Assembly (NCBI GenBank): GCA_963575745.1
Contig: CAUYUJ010003043.1
Span: forward strand, 1-64,000
DNA length: 64,000 nucleotides
Direction of reading: 5' to 3'
Source: Prorocentrum cordatum
Lineage: Eukaryota > Sar > Dinophyceae > Prorocentrales > Prorocentraceae
Shown here: positions 54,050-63,353 of the stretch, piece by piece
Layout: every line of letters begins with the position of its first letter
How positions within the stretch are numbered: the stretch's first letter is position 1
Notes under the pieces: model-generated
Told to the model about the DNA's origin: nothing
Seen by the model: only the letters and a program-made list of their open reading frames with translations
Databases searched by the model: none
Translations under genes and position numbers: made by a program

Positions 54050-54240
54050 GGCGTCCAATCCTGAGATCCGACGTTGCAAAAAAATTCAACATCGCGAAAA
54101 ATCGCAACCGGAGCCCTTGACCCCATCTTTCTGCGTCATTTTTCGAGGCGGATCGATCTGTGCGGGTCCTGGTGCCCGAAATTGAGCGAAAACGCCGGTT
54201 GCGAAAAAATTGCAGCGCCAGGATCTCAGTGAAGGCCCTT
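54050..54240 (+). repeat. dispersed repeat family H, copy
   Basis: ATCGCGAAAAATCGCAACCG, GAGCCCTTGACCCC and GGATCGATCTGTGCGGG match 22970-23110 and the complement of 57400-57560. Confidence 0.75.
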
Positions 54241-54375
54241 GCGTCCTCATCGCCCATCCTTCCGATACGGGTCGACAGCAGCCCAGAGGGCCAGTGGGAT
54301 CAGCTCGTGCGCGCGCAGCTCCACCGGCACCGTGGGCCGCTCGTCCGCCTCGCCGCGCGATACCCCGGCCATAAC

Positions 54376-54537
54376 TCAGGAGGGAAAAAAACACACAGAC
54401 ACAATTAATCGTCGATTCCCCCGGAAATATAGGAAATTATGGGAAGTGGGGGGGAAGGCAGAAACCCAGAAATAATGGAAAATATGGGGAATATCTTTAT
54501 TTGTGTGTATTTATTTGTGTATCCTGGGGCCCCTTCA
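54376..54537 (+). mobile_element. MITE-like element family A, copy A4 (162 bp)
   Basis: Starts TCAGGAGGGAAAAAAACACA and ends GGGGCCCCTTCA. The flanks ATAAC (54371-54375) and ACAAC (54538-54542) agree at four of five bases, consistent with the 5-bp duplications of A1 and A2. Confidence 0.88.
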
Positions 54538-54679
54538 ACAACACGAGGGTGCGCCAGGGACATGTTGCGCTGTGGAAGGCTCCATGCGGCCCTCGCTTCG
54601 CGGCGCGCACCTCCCAGGAGCCTCTCGCACCACTCGCATCCTGGGCCCAGGCCCCTGCCCAGACCCTTCGCGCTGTGAC

Positions 54680-54985
54680 AAAATCGCGACGATAGGTTTT
54701 TCGCCATTCTCGGCCTCCGGGGGCCCCCACTGGGCCTCGGGACCGCCAAAGAACGGCTCAGGATGAAAATCCGGTTCCGGGGAAGGGGTCCAGATTTCTG
54801 GGGGTCGAGGCTGTGAACAAAATGACGATGTCGGGGGCCTGCGTTCGGGTCATGAAGATCCAATGGGCGGTTCTTGCTAGTGTTCGGCCTCTGGGGGGCC
54901 CCCACCTGCGATCGGGGCCGTCCCGGGCAACGGGTCGAGACTTCTGGGGGTCCAGGTTCTGAAAAGATCGTGGCGTTGGGGGTCC
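54680..54985 (-). repeat. dispersed repeat family D, one full and one partial copy
   Basis: 54690-54815 carries GCCTCGGGACCGCCAAAGAA, CGGGGAAGGGGTCCAGATTT and TGGGGGTCGAGG in reverse orientation. 54885-54985 repeats the GGCCTCTGGGGGGCCCCC, GGGTCGAGACTTCTGGGGGT part. Confidence 0.8.
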
Positions 54986-55109
54986 GGTGAGCCTCTCGCA
55001 GGACTCATGGAGGCGGTGGTGTCGAGACGTCTCGGCCAGGATTGCCTCGAATACGTGAGGACCACATTCAGTAAACGTGAGCTCTCGGCCCTCCGCCCGG
55101 GCGACGGCG

Positions 55110-55155
55110 CCGCCCCTGGCGCGCTCCGCGCGCCGGGGGAAGGGGGGTCCAGCGT
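55110..55155. repeat. fragment related to element E
   Basis: CGCCGCCCCTGGCGCGCTCC, GCGCGCCGGGGGAA and GGGGGGTCCAGCG match the loop and right-arm start of the element at 25243-25425. Confidence 0.7.
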
Positions 55156-55176
55156 GGCTCCAAGGAGTTCGTGTCG

Positions 55177-55385
55177 CAGGCCCAGAGGTTGACACCAAAC
55201 ACCAAGATCGGCGGTGTGCCTCCACCGAGCGAAGGCGATCCCGATCTCGGTGATGGTGGTAATATTCTGGCTTCCAAGGTGACCGACATATTACTACCAA
55301 CACCGAAACCCAGGATCATCTTCCCCACATGGAGGCAACCTCCTGTGCTGGTGTTGGTGCCAATTTCCAGGCCTCCAATCGTGGA
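55177..55385. repeat. dispersed repeat family C, copy 2 (uninterrupted)
   Basis: Aligns with 3933-4114 plus 4279-4295. It supplies the empty site for element A1: GGTGCCAATTTCCAGGCCTC at about 55352-55371. Confidence 0.85.
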
Positions 55386-55389
55386 AGTT

Positions 55390-55870
55390 TATGTTTATGC
55401 AAGTGCTTGTTCTTCTCTGGCGGCGGAGGCGTCGAGACTGCTCGGCCAGGGTTGCTGCTCCACTGCCATGCGAACCTCGGTGACATCCACCGACGTGATG
55501 TTTTCAATCCGCGGCCCCAGAGGTCCCGACCGCTTGCCCGGGGGCAATTCGTCCAGGATCCCTTTTGGTGGCGTCGGGTCCCGAAAACGGACGCCGAGGG
55601 CTGAGACCTAGGAAATACCACCCGTTGAGCAAAAAAGGGCTGAGACCTAGGAAATAACGCCAGTTGAACAAAAAACAAGAAACGATCGTCGGAGATCTGG
55701 GGATGCCTCCTTGACGGGGGAATGGAGCTGCCGCGCTTTCTAGACACACCTGCTTCTGCGGCGCGAGGGACGGCGCAGCGCCGTGCCGAGGCCCTCCCCC
55801 TCGACCACTATGTCTTGACGACCGAGGCCCGCCACTACGCGCGGGGGGAGACTGATTGCTGCCACGCGCA
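55390..55870. other. spacer; short GGGCTGAGACCTAGGAAATA duplication
   Basis: The words GGGCTGAGACCTAGGAAATA occur at 55599 and 55638, a direct repeat of about 39 bp including GTTGA(G/A)CAAAAAA. No gene is recognised. Confidence 0.6.
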
Positions 55871-55875
55871 CGCTG

Positions 55876-56170
55876 GGAGGAGGAGGAGGAGGAGGAGGAG
55901 GAGGAGGAGGAGGAGGAGGAGGAGGAGGAGGAGAGGAGGAGGAGGAGGAGGAGGAGGAGGAGGAGGAGGAGGAGGAGGAGAGCGGAGGAGGAGGGAGGAG
56001 GGGGAGGAGGGAGGAGGAGGGAGGAGGGAGGAGGAGGAGGAGGGAGGAGAGGAGGAGGAGGAGAGGAGGAGGAGGGAGGAGGAGGGAGGAGGGGGCGGAG
56101 GAGGCGGAGGAGGCGGAGGAGGCGGAGGAGGAGGAGGAGGAGGAGGAGGAGGAGGAGGAGGCGGAGGTGT
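55876..56170. repeat. (GAG)n microsatellite
   Basis: About 295 bp of GGA/GAG triplets with GGAGGGAGG and GGCGGA variants toward the right end. Confidence 0.95.
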
Positions 56171-56660
56171 TCCTCCCCGGCCCCGGGGGGGGCGGGGCGG
56201 GGGCGGCGGGGCGGCGGGGCGCAGTTCCAGCCGCCACCGCCCAGGGAGCGGACGGGGGCTCCCCGCGGGGGCCCCCCCGGCGGCGGCCCCTCGGCTTCCA
56301 GCAGCTGGGAGGCCGCAGGCCCAGCGGCGGGCGACGGGCCGAGCGTACGGGACGGGAGAACGACCACAGCCGCTGCGTTTCTTTTGTTGCCGCCTTCCGG
56401 CCAGCAGAAACACAGCTCTTCCGGTCGGTCGGTCGCCGGGGCTTGGCCCTGCTCAGACGGCGCCCTGTCGGGGCGGCGTGTCCAGATTAAGAGGCCCTGG
56501 GGACCGATCCCCCGCGGATTTTCCGCTGGTGGAGCAGTGATGATGCTGCAGCAGGCTCCTCCTGAGTGCTGAAAGAGGCAACGCTGGCCCGCAGGGGCAG
56601 CGCTGCCCTTCCTGCAGCGACCCAGGTGCAGCTGCGCATTTTCGTGGAGCGTGGCGCCAG
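56171..56660. other. GC-rich spacer, no gene recognised
   Basis: Contains ACGACCACAGCCGCTGCGTT at about 56358, the same word that forms the left arm of the hairpin at 56665. Long open frames come from the adjacent (GAG)n and GC-rich composition. Confidence 0.55.
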
Positions 56661-56664
56661 GGAC

Positions 56665-56736
56665 ATGACCACAGCCGCTGCTTCCTTTTCGGCCGGCTGG
56701 AAGGCGGCGCAAACGAGAAGCAGTGGCTGTGGTCAT
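56665..56736. repeat. 72-bp hairpin
   Basis: ATGACCACAGCCGCTGCTTC at the left pairs with GAAGCAGTGGCTGTGGTCAT at the right (two mismatches); the loop contains GGCCGGCTGGAAGGC. Confidence 0.85.
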
Positions 56737-56800
56737 TGTCCCGTCCCGCAGAGCTGTTCACAGGCATGATCGACGCGCTCGCTTCCCAGAACCTTTCGAT

Positions 56801-56961
56801 TTAAGTCGGGCGTGTCCCTCTACAGGAGGAATATGCGAACATAGTCAAAAAAATAGTCTGGGGACGATTCTTTTGTTTATTTTTGACCCATTTCGAGCAT
56901 TTTGGGGGTATTCTTTATTTTTCATCCAAAACTCCCTTGTAGGGGGACATGCCCGCTTTAA
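56801..56961 (+). mobile_element. MITE-like element family B, copy B2 (161 bp)
   Basis: Starts TTAAGTCGGGCGTGTCCCTC and ends GGGGGACATGCCCGCTTTAA. Flanks CTTTCGAT (56793-56800) and CTTTTGAT (56962-56969) match at seven of eight bases. Interior words shared with B3: AGTCTGGGGACGATT and CATCCAAAA. Confidence 0.9.
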
Positions 56962-56970
56962 CTTTTGATC

Positions 56971-57182
56971 AGTATCTTTTAACCGATCCCCATCCCCATC
57001 CCCATCCCCATCCCCATCCCCATCCCCATCCCCTTCGAGACCCCCACCAAACTGCCCCCCCAGGTTGGGGATAGCACCCCTCGAAACCCGAAGGGAACGC
57101 CCTATATCCCCATCCAGGGGGGTAAATCGGCCAGTGGGGCCCAGGCCACGCCGCTGGGGATGGGGATCGGATAAACGATACT
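56971..57182. mobile_element. inverted-repeat element F (212 bp)
   Basis: Starts AGTATCTTTTAACCGATCCC+CATCC and ends with the complement GGATGGGGATCGGATAAACG+ATACT. Inside are a (CCCCAT)n run (56986-57030) and CTTCGAGACCCCCACC. A left-half copy is at 38175-38280. No clear target duplication was found. Confidence 0.78.
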
Positions 57183-57204
57183 CATCCCAGAACCTTTGAG
57201 ATCC

Positions 57205-57560
57205 TGGCGTCCCAGACATGATCGCGTCGTGAACAAAAATCAGCTCGGGAGGTGGTTTGCCCTTATTCGGGCCCCTGGGAGCCCTCGCCAGGCCTCGGGA
57301 CCGTCTCAAAACGACTCGGGATGAGAAGCCGGTCCTGGGGAAAGGGTCGGGACTTCTAGGGACCCCGTATTGAAAAAAAGTCTGGACGTCGCATGTTTGG
57401 GGCTGCAATTTTTTCACAGCCGTCGTTTTCGTCCAGGTTCGGGCCCCGCGACCCTCACAGATCGATCCGGCTCGAGAGATGGCGCAGAACTAGGAGGCCC
57501 AGGGCTCCGGTTGTGATTTTCCGCGACGTTGCAATTCTGTTGCAACGTCGGATGCCAGGG
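57205..57560 (-). repeat. dispersed repeat families D and H, adjacent copies
   Basis: 57220-57380 is family D reversed (GGCCTCGGGACCGTCTCAAA, GGGGAAAGGGTCGGGACTTC, GACCCCGTATTGAAAAAAAG). 57400-57560 is family H reversed (GATCGATCCGGCTCGAGAG, GGGCTCCGGTTGTGATTTTC). The same D-H neighbour pair is at 22970-23315, so the two may form one larger repeat. Confidence 0.8.
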
Positions 57561-57677
57561 AAGCCCTCGCGCCTCGAACGACACGGACGAGCAAGAACCT
57601 CGGTCGTCGATCCTCGAACCCTCCTCCCCTTACTTCCCTCTCCTTCTCGGCCGCACGCCGGCGGGCGGGACCCAGAC

Positions 57678-57848
57678 TTAAGTCGGGCTTGTCCCTCTAC
57701 AGGAGGAGTGTTCAAAAATAGTAACAAAATTGTCTGGGGACGATTTTATCAACATTTTTTTGGGTACAAAAACTATTTGGGAGTTTTTGTTGGGGTATTT
57801 TGGATTTTTCGTCCAAAATCCCCCTGTAGGGGGACACGCCCGACTCAA
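57678..57848 (+). mobile_element. MITE-like element family B, copy B3 (171 bp)
   Basis: Starts TTAAGTCGGGCTTGTCCCTC and ends GGGGGACACGCCCGACTCAA; these termini are inverted repeats over about 29 bp with few mismatches. A perfect 8-bp direct repeat ACCCAGAC flanks it (57670-57677 and 57849-57856). Confidence 0.93.
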
Positions 57849-57856
57849 ACCCAGAC

Positions 57857-58195
57857 CCCCGACGTAATGACTTGTTCGTAACGTCGACCCTCAGAGGTCT
57901 CGACCCCTTCCCCTGGACCAGCTTCTCGTCCTGAGTCGTTTTTTGACGCTCCCGAGGCCCGGTACTCCAAATCCCTTATTGATCATCCCCCGGGTCCAGT
58001 TTTTGAAGGCGCCTTTTTTGTAACTGGGTGGGTCCGGTTTACTAGGGCTGTTTCTTTGGATCGGAGCTGGGGGGTCCAGTTTTTTAGAGGAGGGGTCGAT
58101 TAATAAGGGATTTGGAGTAAGGGCCCCTGGAGGCCGAAAACAGCGAAGAACCTCCCGTCGTGATCTTTTCATCACCCGAGGGGGTCTGGGAAGGC
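57857..58195 (+). repeat. dispersed repeat family D, copy interrupted by a TA-flanked element
   Basis: 57857-57964 carries CCTCAGAGGTCTCGACCCC, TCGTCCTGAGTCG and GACGCTCCCGAGGCCCGGTA. 58120-58195 resumes with AGGGCCCCTGGAGGCCGAAA+ACAGCG and CCGTCGTGATCTTTTCATCA. The 153-bp insert at 57965 splits it. Confidence 0.87.
57965..58117. mobile_element. TA-flanked MITE-like element (153 bp)
   Basis: Terminal inverted repeats CTCCAAATCCCTTATTGATC and its complement GATTAATAAGGGATTTGGAG (one mismatch) are bracketed by TA on both sides (57963-57964 and 58118-58119). Copies of family D at 53215 and 38590 read GGTAAGGG and AGTAAGAG without the insert, fixing the insertion point. A TA duplication is the hallmark of Tc1/mariner-type elements; no transposase is present. 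Confidence 0.88.
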
Positions 58196-58275
58196 AGAGG
58201 GGGACGGGCCTTCTCAGGAGGCAGCGGGGCTTCCCAGAAGCCCTCCTGGGAACCTCCCGCATCATCCCACTCTCG

Positions 58276-58357
58276 AGGGGGAGGAGGAGGAGGAGGGGGA
58301 GGAGGAGGAGGAGGAGGAGGAGGAGGAGGAGGAGGAGGAGGAGGAGGAGGAGGAGCT
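58276..58357. repeat. (GAG)n microsatellite
   Basis: About 80 bp of GGA/GAG triplets on the plus strand with one GGGGGAG interruption. Confidence 0.93.
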
Positions 58358-58509
58358 GGAGTCCGAGAGCGAGGAGAGGCCTCCCGAGCCTCAGGCGGGG
58401 CGCCACGGGCGGCCTCGCGGAGCGCGGGCGGCCGCTTTCGCGAGCAGCCCCGCCGCCTCTGCCGCTGCTCCGAGTGCTCCGGGGCCCCGTCGATGGGCTC
58501 GCGACAGGA

Positions 58510-58655
58510 GGCCACATGCGAACCCTACCCCTACCCCTCACGATTTCTGAGGGGGGGGGGGTGGAGTTCACTTCGCTCGGGACCTCCCGAATGGAGTGGA
58601 CCCCACCCTCCCCCTCAGAAATCGTGGGGGGTGGGGGTAGGGTTCGCATGTGGCC
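58510..58655. mobile_element. 146-bp near-perfect palindrome
   Basis: GGCCACATGCGAACCCTACC, CCTACCCCTCACGATTTCTG+AGGGGG at the left is the complement of CCCCCTCAGAAATCGTGGGG and GGGTAGGGTTCGCATGTGGC+C at the right. The centre also pairs (GTTCACTTCGCTCGGGA with TCCCGAATGGAGTGGAC). It may be a foldback element; flanks show no clear duplication. Confidence 0.85.
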
Positions 58656-58761
58656 CCCTAGGAGCTGCAGATCTGGCCACGGCTTGCTGGCGCGGAGGCC
58701 CTCCCGGGAAGGCCGCGTTTACGGAGCTGCTCCATGCATTCTGACAGCTCGTCGCGTCGAT

Positions 58762-59246
58762 CGTGAGGAGGAGGACGAGGAGGAGGAGGAGAAGGAGGAA
58801 GAGGAGGAGGAGGAGGAGGAGGGGAGGAGGAGGAGGAGGAGGAGGAGGAGGAGGAGGAGAGGGAGGAGGAGGAGGGTCGATCGTAACCACAGTTTTCGCG
58901 TCGTGGCTATACGCGCAGCCGTGTCGTGCGCACGGCGGGCTCGCGTCGCGTCGGCCGGCGGCGGCCCCAGCGCGCGCGTTCCAGGTTGGGTGCCGCCCGT
59001 GGCCCAGGGTCGGCCGCCGCGGAAGGATGCGGCGCTCATGGCACGGCCGATCGCTCGAGTTTGAACGATCTCCGCGGTGTCTGCCTCCTCCCCCTCCTCC
59101 TCCTCCTCCTCCTCCTCCTCCTCCTTTTCCTCCTCCTCCTCCTCCTCCTCCTCCTGTCTCCTCCTCCTCCTCCTCTTCTTCTTCCTCCTCCTCCTCCTCC
59201 TCCTCCTCCTCCCCCTCCCTCTCTTGCTCCTCCTCCTCCTCCTCCC
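58762..59246. repeat. (GAG)n and (CTC)n in inverted arrangement
   Basis: GAG triplets occupy 58762-58876, about 200 bp of mixed sequence follow, and CTC triplets occupy 59085-59246. The two tracts are complementary and could form a long hairpin. Confidence 0.92.
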
Positions 59247-59324
59247 GAGTGGCGCAGTTCGCATGGCGGTGCTCGCCTAACTTCGCGCATCGCGGGGAGC
59301 GCCGCGCGGAATTGGGCGGTCCAG

Positions 59325-59545
59325 GGACATGATCCGGCTCGAGTAAGGAACGCTTGCTTTTCAAAAGGGGCTCGGGCGTTCGTTTGGTTTGCGTGCGTTC
59401 CGCTGCTCTTATGGCGGCGAGGCCCCCTCGTGCTCCTTCGGATTCTGGACGCGCGGGTCCATTCCTTCGGACTTCGTAGACTTACTTGGAAACTAAAGGG
59501 CCTTCGTTCCTTGTTTATCGTTCCTTAGGTCAGGCCGAATCCGGT
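59325..59545. repeat. dispersed repeat family G, copy 2
   Basis: ATCCGGCTCGAGTAAGGAAC, GTGCGTTCCGCTGCTC, CCTTCGGACTTCGTAGACTT and CCTTAGGTCAGGCCGAATCC match 22635-22825. Confidence 0.8.
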
Positions 59546-59578
59546 ACCCCTGCCGTTGCCCCTCGGACTCCCCCAGGG

Positions 59579-59857
59579 TTAAGTCGGGCCTCTCCCTCTA
59601 CAGTGGGGAAGATTCCCAAATAGTAAAAAGATAGTCGGGGGACTTGTTTACCATTTTTGAGTTATACTGGGATATGTTCCGGGTGTTTTCTGCTTCTCGT
59701 CTCTCCTTCTACGGGAGGAATATTCAAAAACAAGTATAAAACATAGTATGGGAACGATTTTTTGTTTGTATCATTTTTGAATGTTATTGGAATGTGTTCT
59801 GGGTGTTTTCTATTTTTCGTCCAAAATCCCCCTGTATGGGGGACAGGCCCGACCTAG
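59579..59857 (+). mobile_element. MITE-like element family B, copy B4, internally duplicated (279 bp)
   Basis: Starts TTAAGTCGGGCCTCTCCCTC and ends GGGGACAGGCCCGACCTAG. Flanks CCCCAGGG and CCGGAGGG agree at six of eight. The interior contains the 5' half twice (AATAGTAAAAAGATAGTC at about 59618 and AACAAGTATAAAACATAGTA at about 59729; GTGTTCTGGGTGTTTTCTAT-type words at both). Confidence 0.82.
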
Positions 59858-60043
59858 CCGGAGGGACCTTTTTTTCCCGCGCGCTGGGACTATGGTGGAT
59901 TTGGTTGGGTGTGCCTGGAAGATAACTGCTCGCACCCTGAATGTCCCGATCGTTGAACGATCCCCGCGGTGCCGGGAGCCAACGCCGAGGTCGAGACGAC
60001 GCGCACTTGCCGCAACCATGTAATCTGGCTGCGCGCACTAGGG

Positions 60044-60187
60044 TTAAGTCGTTCCTGTCCCGAGACAGGGGGGAATATTCAAAATTTCAGTAAACAACAA
60101 AACAAAAAGCGCGGGGACGATTTCTGGAGTATGCTTGAGCATTTTTTGAGGTATTGATGGACTCTTTTTGATTTCTCGTCGACCTAA
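60044..60187 (+). mobile_element. MITE-like element family B, copy B5 (144 bp)
   Basis: Starts TTAAGTCGTTCCTGTCCCGA and ends TCTCGTCGACCTAA. Flanks CACTAGGG and CACTATAG agree at six of eight. Interior GCGGGGACGATTTCTGG is typical of the family. Confidence 0.75.
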
Positions 60188-60197
60188 CACTATAGGG

Positions 60198-62890
60198 CTA
60201 AGTCGGGCCTGTCCCCCTACGACGGGTAATCCAAACCGTGAGTAGCTTCTCGCTTAACCGTGAGTGGATGTTCGCTTAACCGTGAGTGATTGCGTGCACG
60301 CTGTGAGCCCACGCTGTGAGCCCACGCTGTGAGCCCACGCTGTGAGCCCACGCTGTGAGCCCACGCTGTGGGCCCACGCTGTGAGCCCACGCTGTGAGCC
60401 CACGCTGTGAGCCCCCGCTGTGAGCCCACGCTGTGAGCCCACGCTGTGAGCCCACGCTGTGAGCCCACGCTGTGAGCCCACGCTGTGAGCCCACGCTGTG
60501 GGCCCACGCTGTGAGCCCACGCTGTGAGCCCACGCTGTGAGCCCACGCTGTGAGCCCACGCTGTGAGCCCACGCTGTGAGCCCACGCTGTGAGCCCAGGC
60601 TGTGAGCCCACGCGAGCCCACGCTGTGAGCCCACGCTGTGAGCCCACGCTGTGAGCCCACCCTGTGAGCCCACGCTGTGAGCCCACGCTGTGAGCCTACG
60701 CTGTGAGCCCACGCTGTGAGCCCACGCTGTGAGCCCACGCTGTGGGCCCACTCTGTGAGCCCACGCTGTGGGCCCACGCCGCCCACGCTGCGAGCCCACG
60801 TTGTGAGCCCACGTTGTGAGCCCACGCTGTGAGCCCACGCTGTGAGCCCACGCTGTGAGCCCACGCTGTGAGCCCACGCTGTGAGCCCACGCTGTGAGCC
60901 CACGCTGTGACGCTGTGAGCCACGCTGTGAGCCCACGCTGTGAGCCCACGCTGTGAGCCCACGCTGTGAGCCCACGCTGTGAGCCCACGCTGTGAGCCCA
61001 CGCTGTGAGTCCACGCTGTGAGCCCACGCTGTGAGCCCACGCTGAGAGCCCACGCTGTGGTGAGTGCACGCTGTGAGCCCACGCTGTGGTGAGTGCACGC
61101 TGTGGTGAGTCCACGCTGTGAGTGCACGCTGCGAGTGCGCGCTGTGAGTGCACGCTGTCAGTGCACGCTGTGGGTGCACGCTGTGAGTGCACGCTGTGAG
61201 TGCACGCTGCGAGTGCACGCTGTGAGTGCACGCTGTGAGTGCACGCTGTGAGCGCACCCTGCGCGCCACCAAGTGAGAAAAACCGTGAGCTCACGCTGTG
61301 AGTGCACGCTGTGAGTGCACGCTGTGAGTGCACGCTGCGAGTGCACGCTGTGAGTGCACGCTGTGAGTGCACGCTGTGAGCGCACGCTGTGAGCGCACGC
61401 TGCGCGCCACCCAGTGAGAAAGACCGTGAGCTCACGCTGTGAGTGCACGCTGTGGGCCCGACGGAGTTTTGAATTGCCTACGCGTTAGATTTCCCCGCGC
61501 GGTCGATTTCCTCTTGTTTGTGTGTGTGTGGGTGTGTGCGTTTGCGTGTGGTGGCTGTGGTGGGAGTGGTGGTGGCTGTGATTGTGGTGGTGGTGGCGTT
61601 GGTGGTGGCGGTATCATTGGCGGTGGTGGTGGTTGTGGTGGTGGGGTGGTGGTATGTGTGTGTGCGTGTGTGCGTGTGTGTGTGTGTGTGCGTGTGTGTG
61701 TCGGGTGTTGTGCAGAATGCGGCGCTCGGTGTGCGGTGGGCGGTGTGTTGTGTATGGTGTGTGGTGTGTGGCGTGTGGCGTGTGGCGTGTGGCGTCTGGC
61801 GTGTGTTGTGTTGTGTGTCGTGTGTTGCGTGTGGTGCATTGCGTGAGGTGTGTGACATGTGGTGTTTTGCGTGTGGTGTGTTGCGTGAAGTGTGTATGTG
61901 TGTGGCGTGTGGCGTGTAGTGGGTTGACGCCATACGCAACGCCACCACGCACACAAACGCACGCACACACACACACACACCACAGAGGAAATCGACCGCG
62001 CGGAAAAATCCAGCGCGCAAGGCATTCGAAATTCCGCCGGCCCCACAGCGTGCACTCACAGCGTGAGCTCGCAGTCTTTCTCACCGGGTGGCGCGCAGCG
62101 TGCGCTCACAGCGTGCGCTCACAGCGTGCGCTCACAGCGTGCCCTCACAGCGTGCACTCACAGCGTGCACTCACAGCGTGCACTCACTCGGCCTACGCTG
62201 CTGCGTGTGCCCGCCGCGGTGAGCCCATGCTGTGGTGAGTGCACGCTGTGAGTGCACGCTGTGAGAGCACGTTGTGAGTGCACATGGCGACTGCACGCTG
62301 TAAGTGCCCTCCATGAGCGCACGTTGTGAGTGCACGCTGTGAGTGCACGCTGTGAGTTCACGCTGTGAGTGCACGCTGTGAGTGCACGCTGTGAGTGCAC
62401 GCTGTGAGCGCACGCTGTGCGTGCACGCTGTGGGCGCGCTCACAACAGCGTGCACTCACAGCGTGCACTCACAGCGTGGTTGGCCCACGCTGCTGTGCGT
62501 GCTCGCCGTGGTGAGCCCACGCGTGCACTCACAGCGTGCACTCGCAGCGTGCACTCACAGCGTGCACTCACAGCGTGCACTCACAGCGTGGGCTCACCAC
62601 GGTGGGCACGCACAGCGTGGGCTCACAGCGTGGGCTCACAGCGTGGGCTCACGCGTGGGCTCACAGCGTGGGCTCACAGCGTGCACTCACAGCGTGCACT
62701 CACAGCGTGCACTCACAGCGTGCACTCAATCACTCACGGTTAAGCGCAGCGCTCGTCACGGTTAAGATCTACTCTCCCCCCTACAGGCCGATTTTGGATG
62801 AAAAATAAGAATGTGGCCAAACAATACCCTAGCATACTGAAACATGATATTAAAAAGATCGTCCCAAGACTATTTTTGATTATTTACCTA
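60198..62890 (-). mobile_element. MITE-like element family B, copy B6, split by a foldback element
   Basis: 60198-60220 (CTAAGTCGGGCCTGTCCCCC+TAC) is one terminus. The rest resumes at 62777 as CCCCCTACAGGCCGATTTTG+GATGAAAAATAAG and runs to about 62880 (GATCGTCCCAAGACTATTTT), matching the family read in reverse. Its far terminus is not recognisable. The split point carries CCCCCTAC on both sides of the inserted 2.56-kb element. Confidence 0.78.
60221..62776. mobile_element. 2.56-kb foldback element made of 13-bp units
   Basis: The left arm (about 60250-61445) is a tandem array of GTGAGCCCACGCT, changing to GTGAGTGCACGCT toward the centre. The right arm (about 62055-62735) carries the complement (AGCGTGCACTCAC), with an internal stretch 62225-62440 flipped back. 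Outer ends match as inverted repeats (CGCTTAACCGTGAGTGATTG near 60272 and its complement near 62728-62747), and so do inner shoulders (CGCGCGGTCGATTTCCTCT at 61495 and its complement at 61988). The centre is (GT)n-rich. An 8-bp repeat CCCCCTAC (60213-60220 and 62777-62784) brackets it. No transposase; open frames only translate the repeat. Confidence 0.88.
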
Positions 62891-63007
62891 ACAGCGAAGA
62901 CTGATAGGTTTCTAGTAGTGTCAAAAGAGAGCATCTTGACTCCCCAGGGGGGTCTGGGCGGGTGCCGGGGAGAAGCCGCGGAAGTCGTTTTAAGCAAACA
63001 GTTACAC

Positions 63008-63353
63008 ACTTCGTGGACTTCGAGGTCCCAGAACTCCATTCCTGGGCATGATTTTGAATGCCCGGGGCCAACTGTAGGCCACTTCGTGGTCTTCGAATTC
63101 CCAGAACTCCACTCCTGGGCCACATTTTGAATGCTCGGGGCCAACTGTAGGCCACTTCGTGGTCTTCGAGTTCCCAGAGTTCCATTCCTGGGCATGATTT
63201 TGAATGCTCGGAGCCAACTGTAGGCCACTTCGTGGTCTTCGAATTCCCAGAACTCCATTCATGGGCATGATTTTGAATGCTCGGAGCCAACTGTAGGCCA
63301 CTTCGTGGTCTTCGAGTTCCCAGAACTCCATTCCTGGGCATGATTTTGAATGC
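63008..63353. repeat. 73-bp tandem repeat, nearly five copies
   Basis: ACTTCGTGG landmarks at 63008, 63081, 63154, 63227 and 63300 are each 73 bp apart. Each unit has TCCCAGAACTCCATTCCTGG, GCATGATTTTGAATGC and CAACTGTAGGCC. Confidence 0.95.

Noticed and set aside
60217-61435. Minus-strand frames of 350-390 residues repeating AHSVGSQRGLTAW
   Set aside because: A 13-bp unit repeats every 39 bp in frame; the frames end where the unit changes and occur in several registers.
61505-61920. Open frames in the GT-rich centre of the foldback element
   Set aside because: They encode only Val/Cys/Gly repeats from (GT)n and GGTGGT and are present on both strands.
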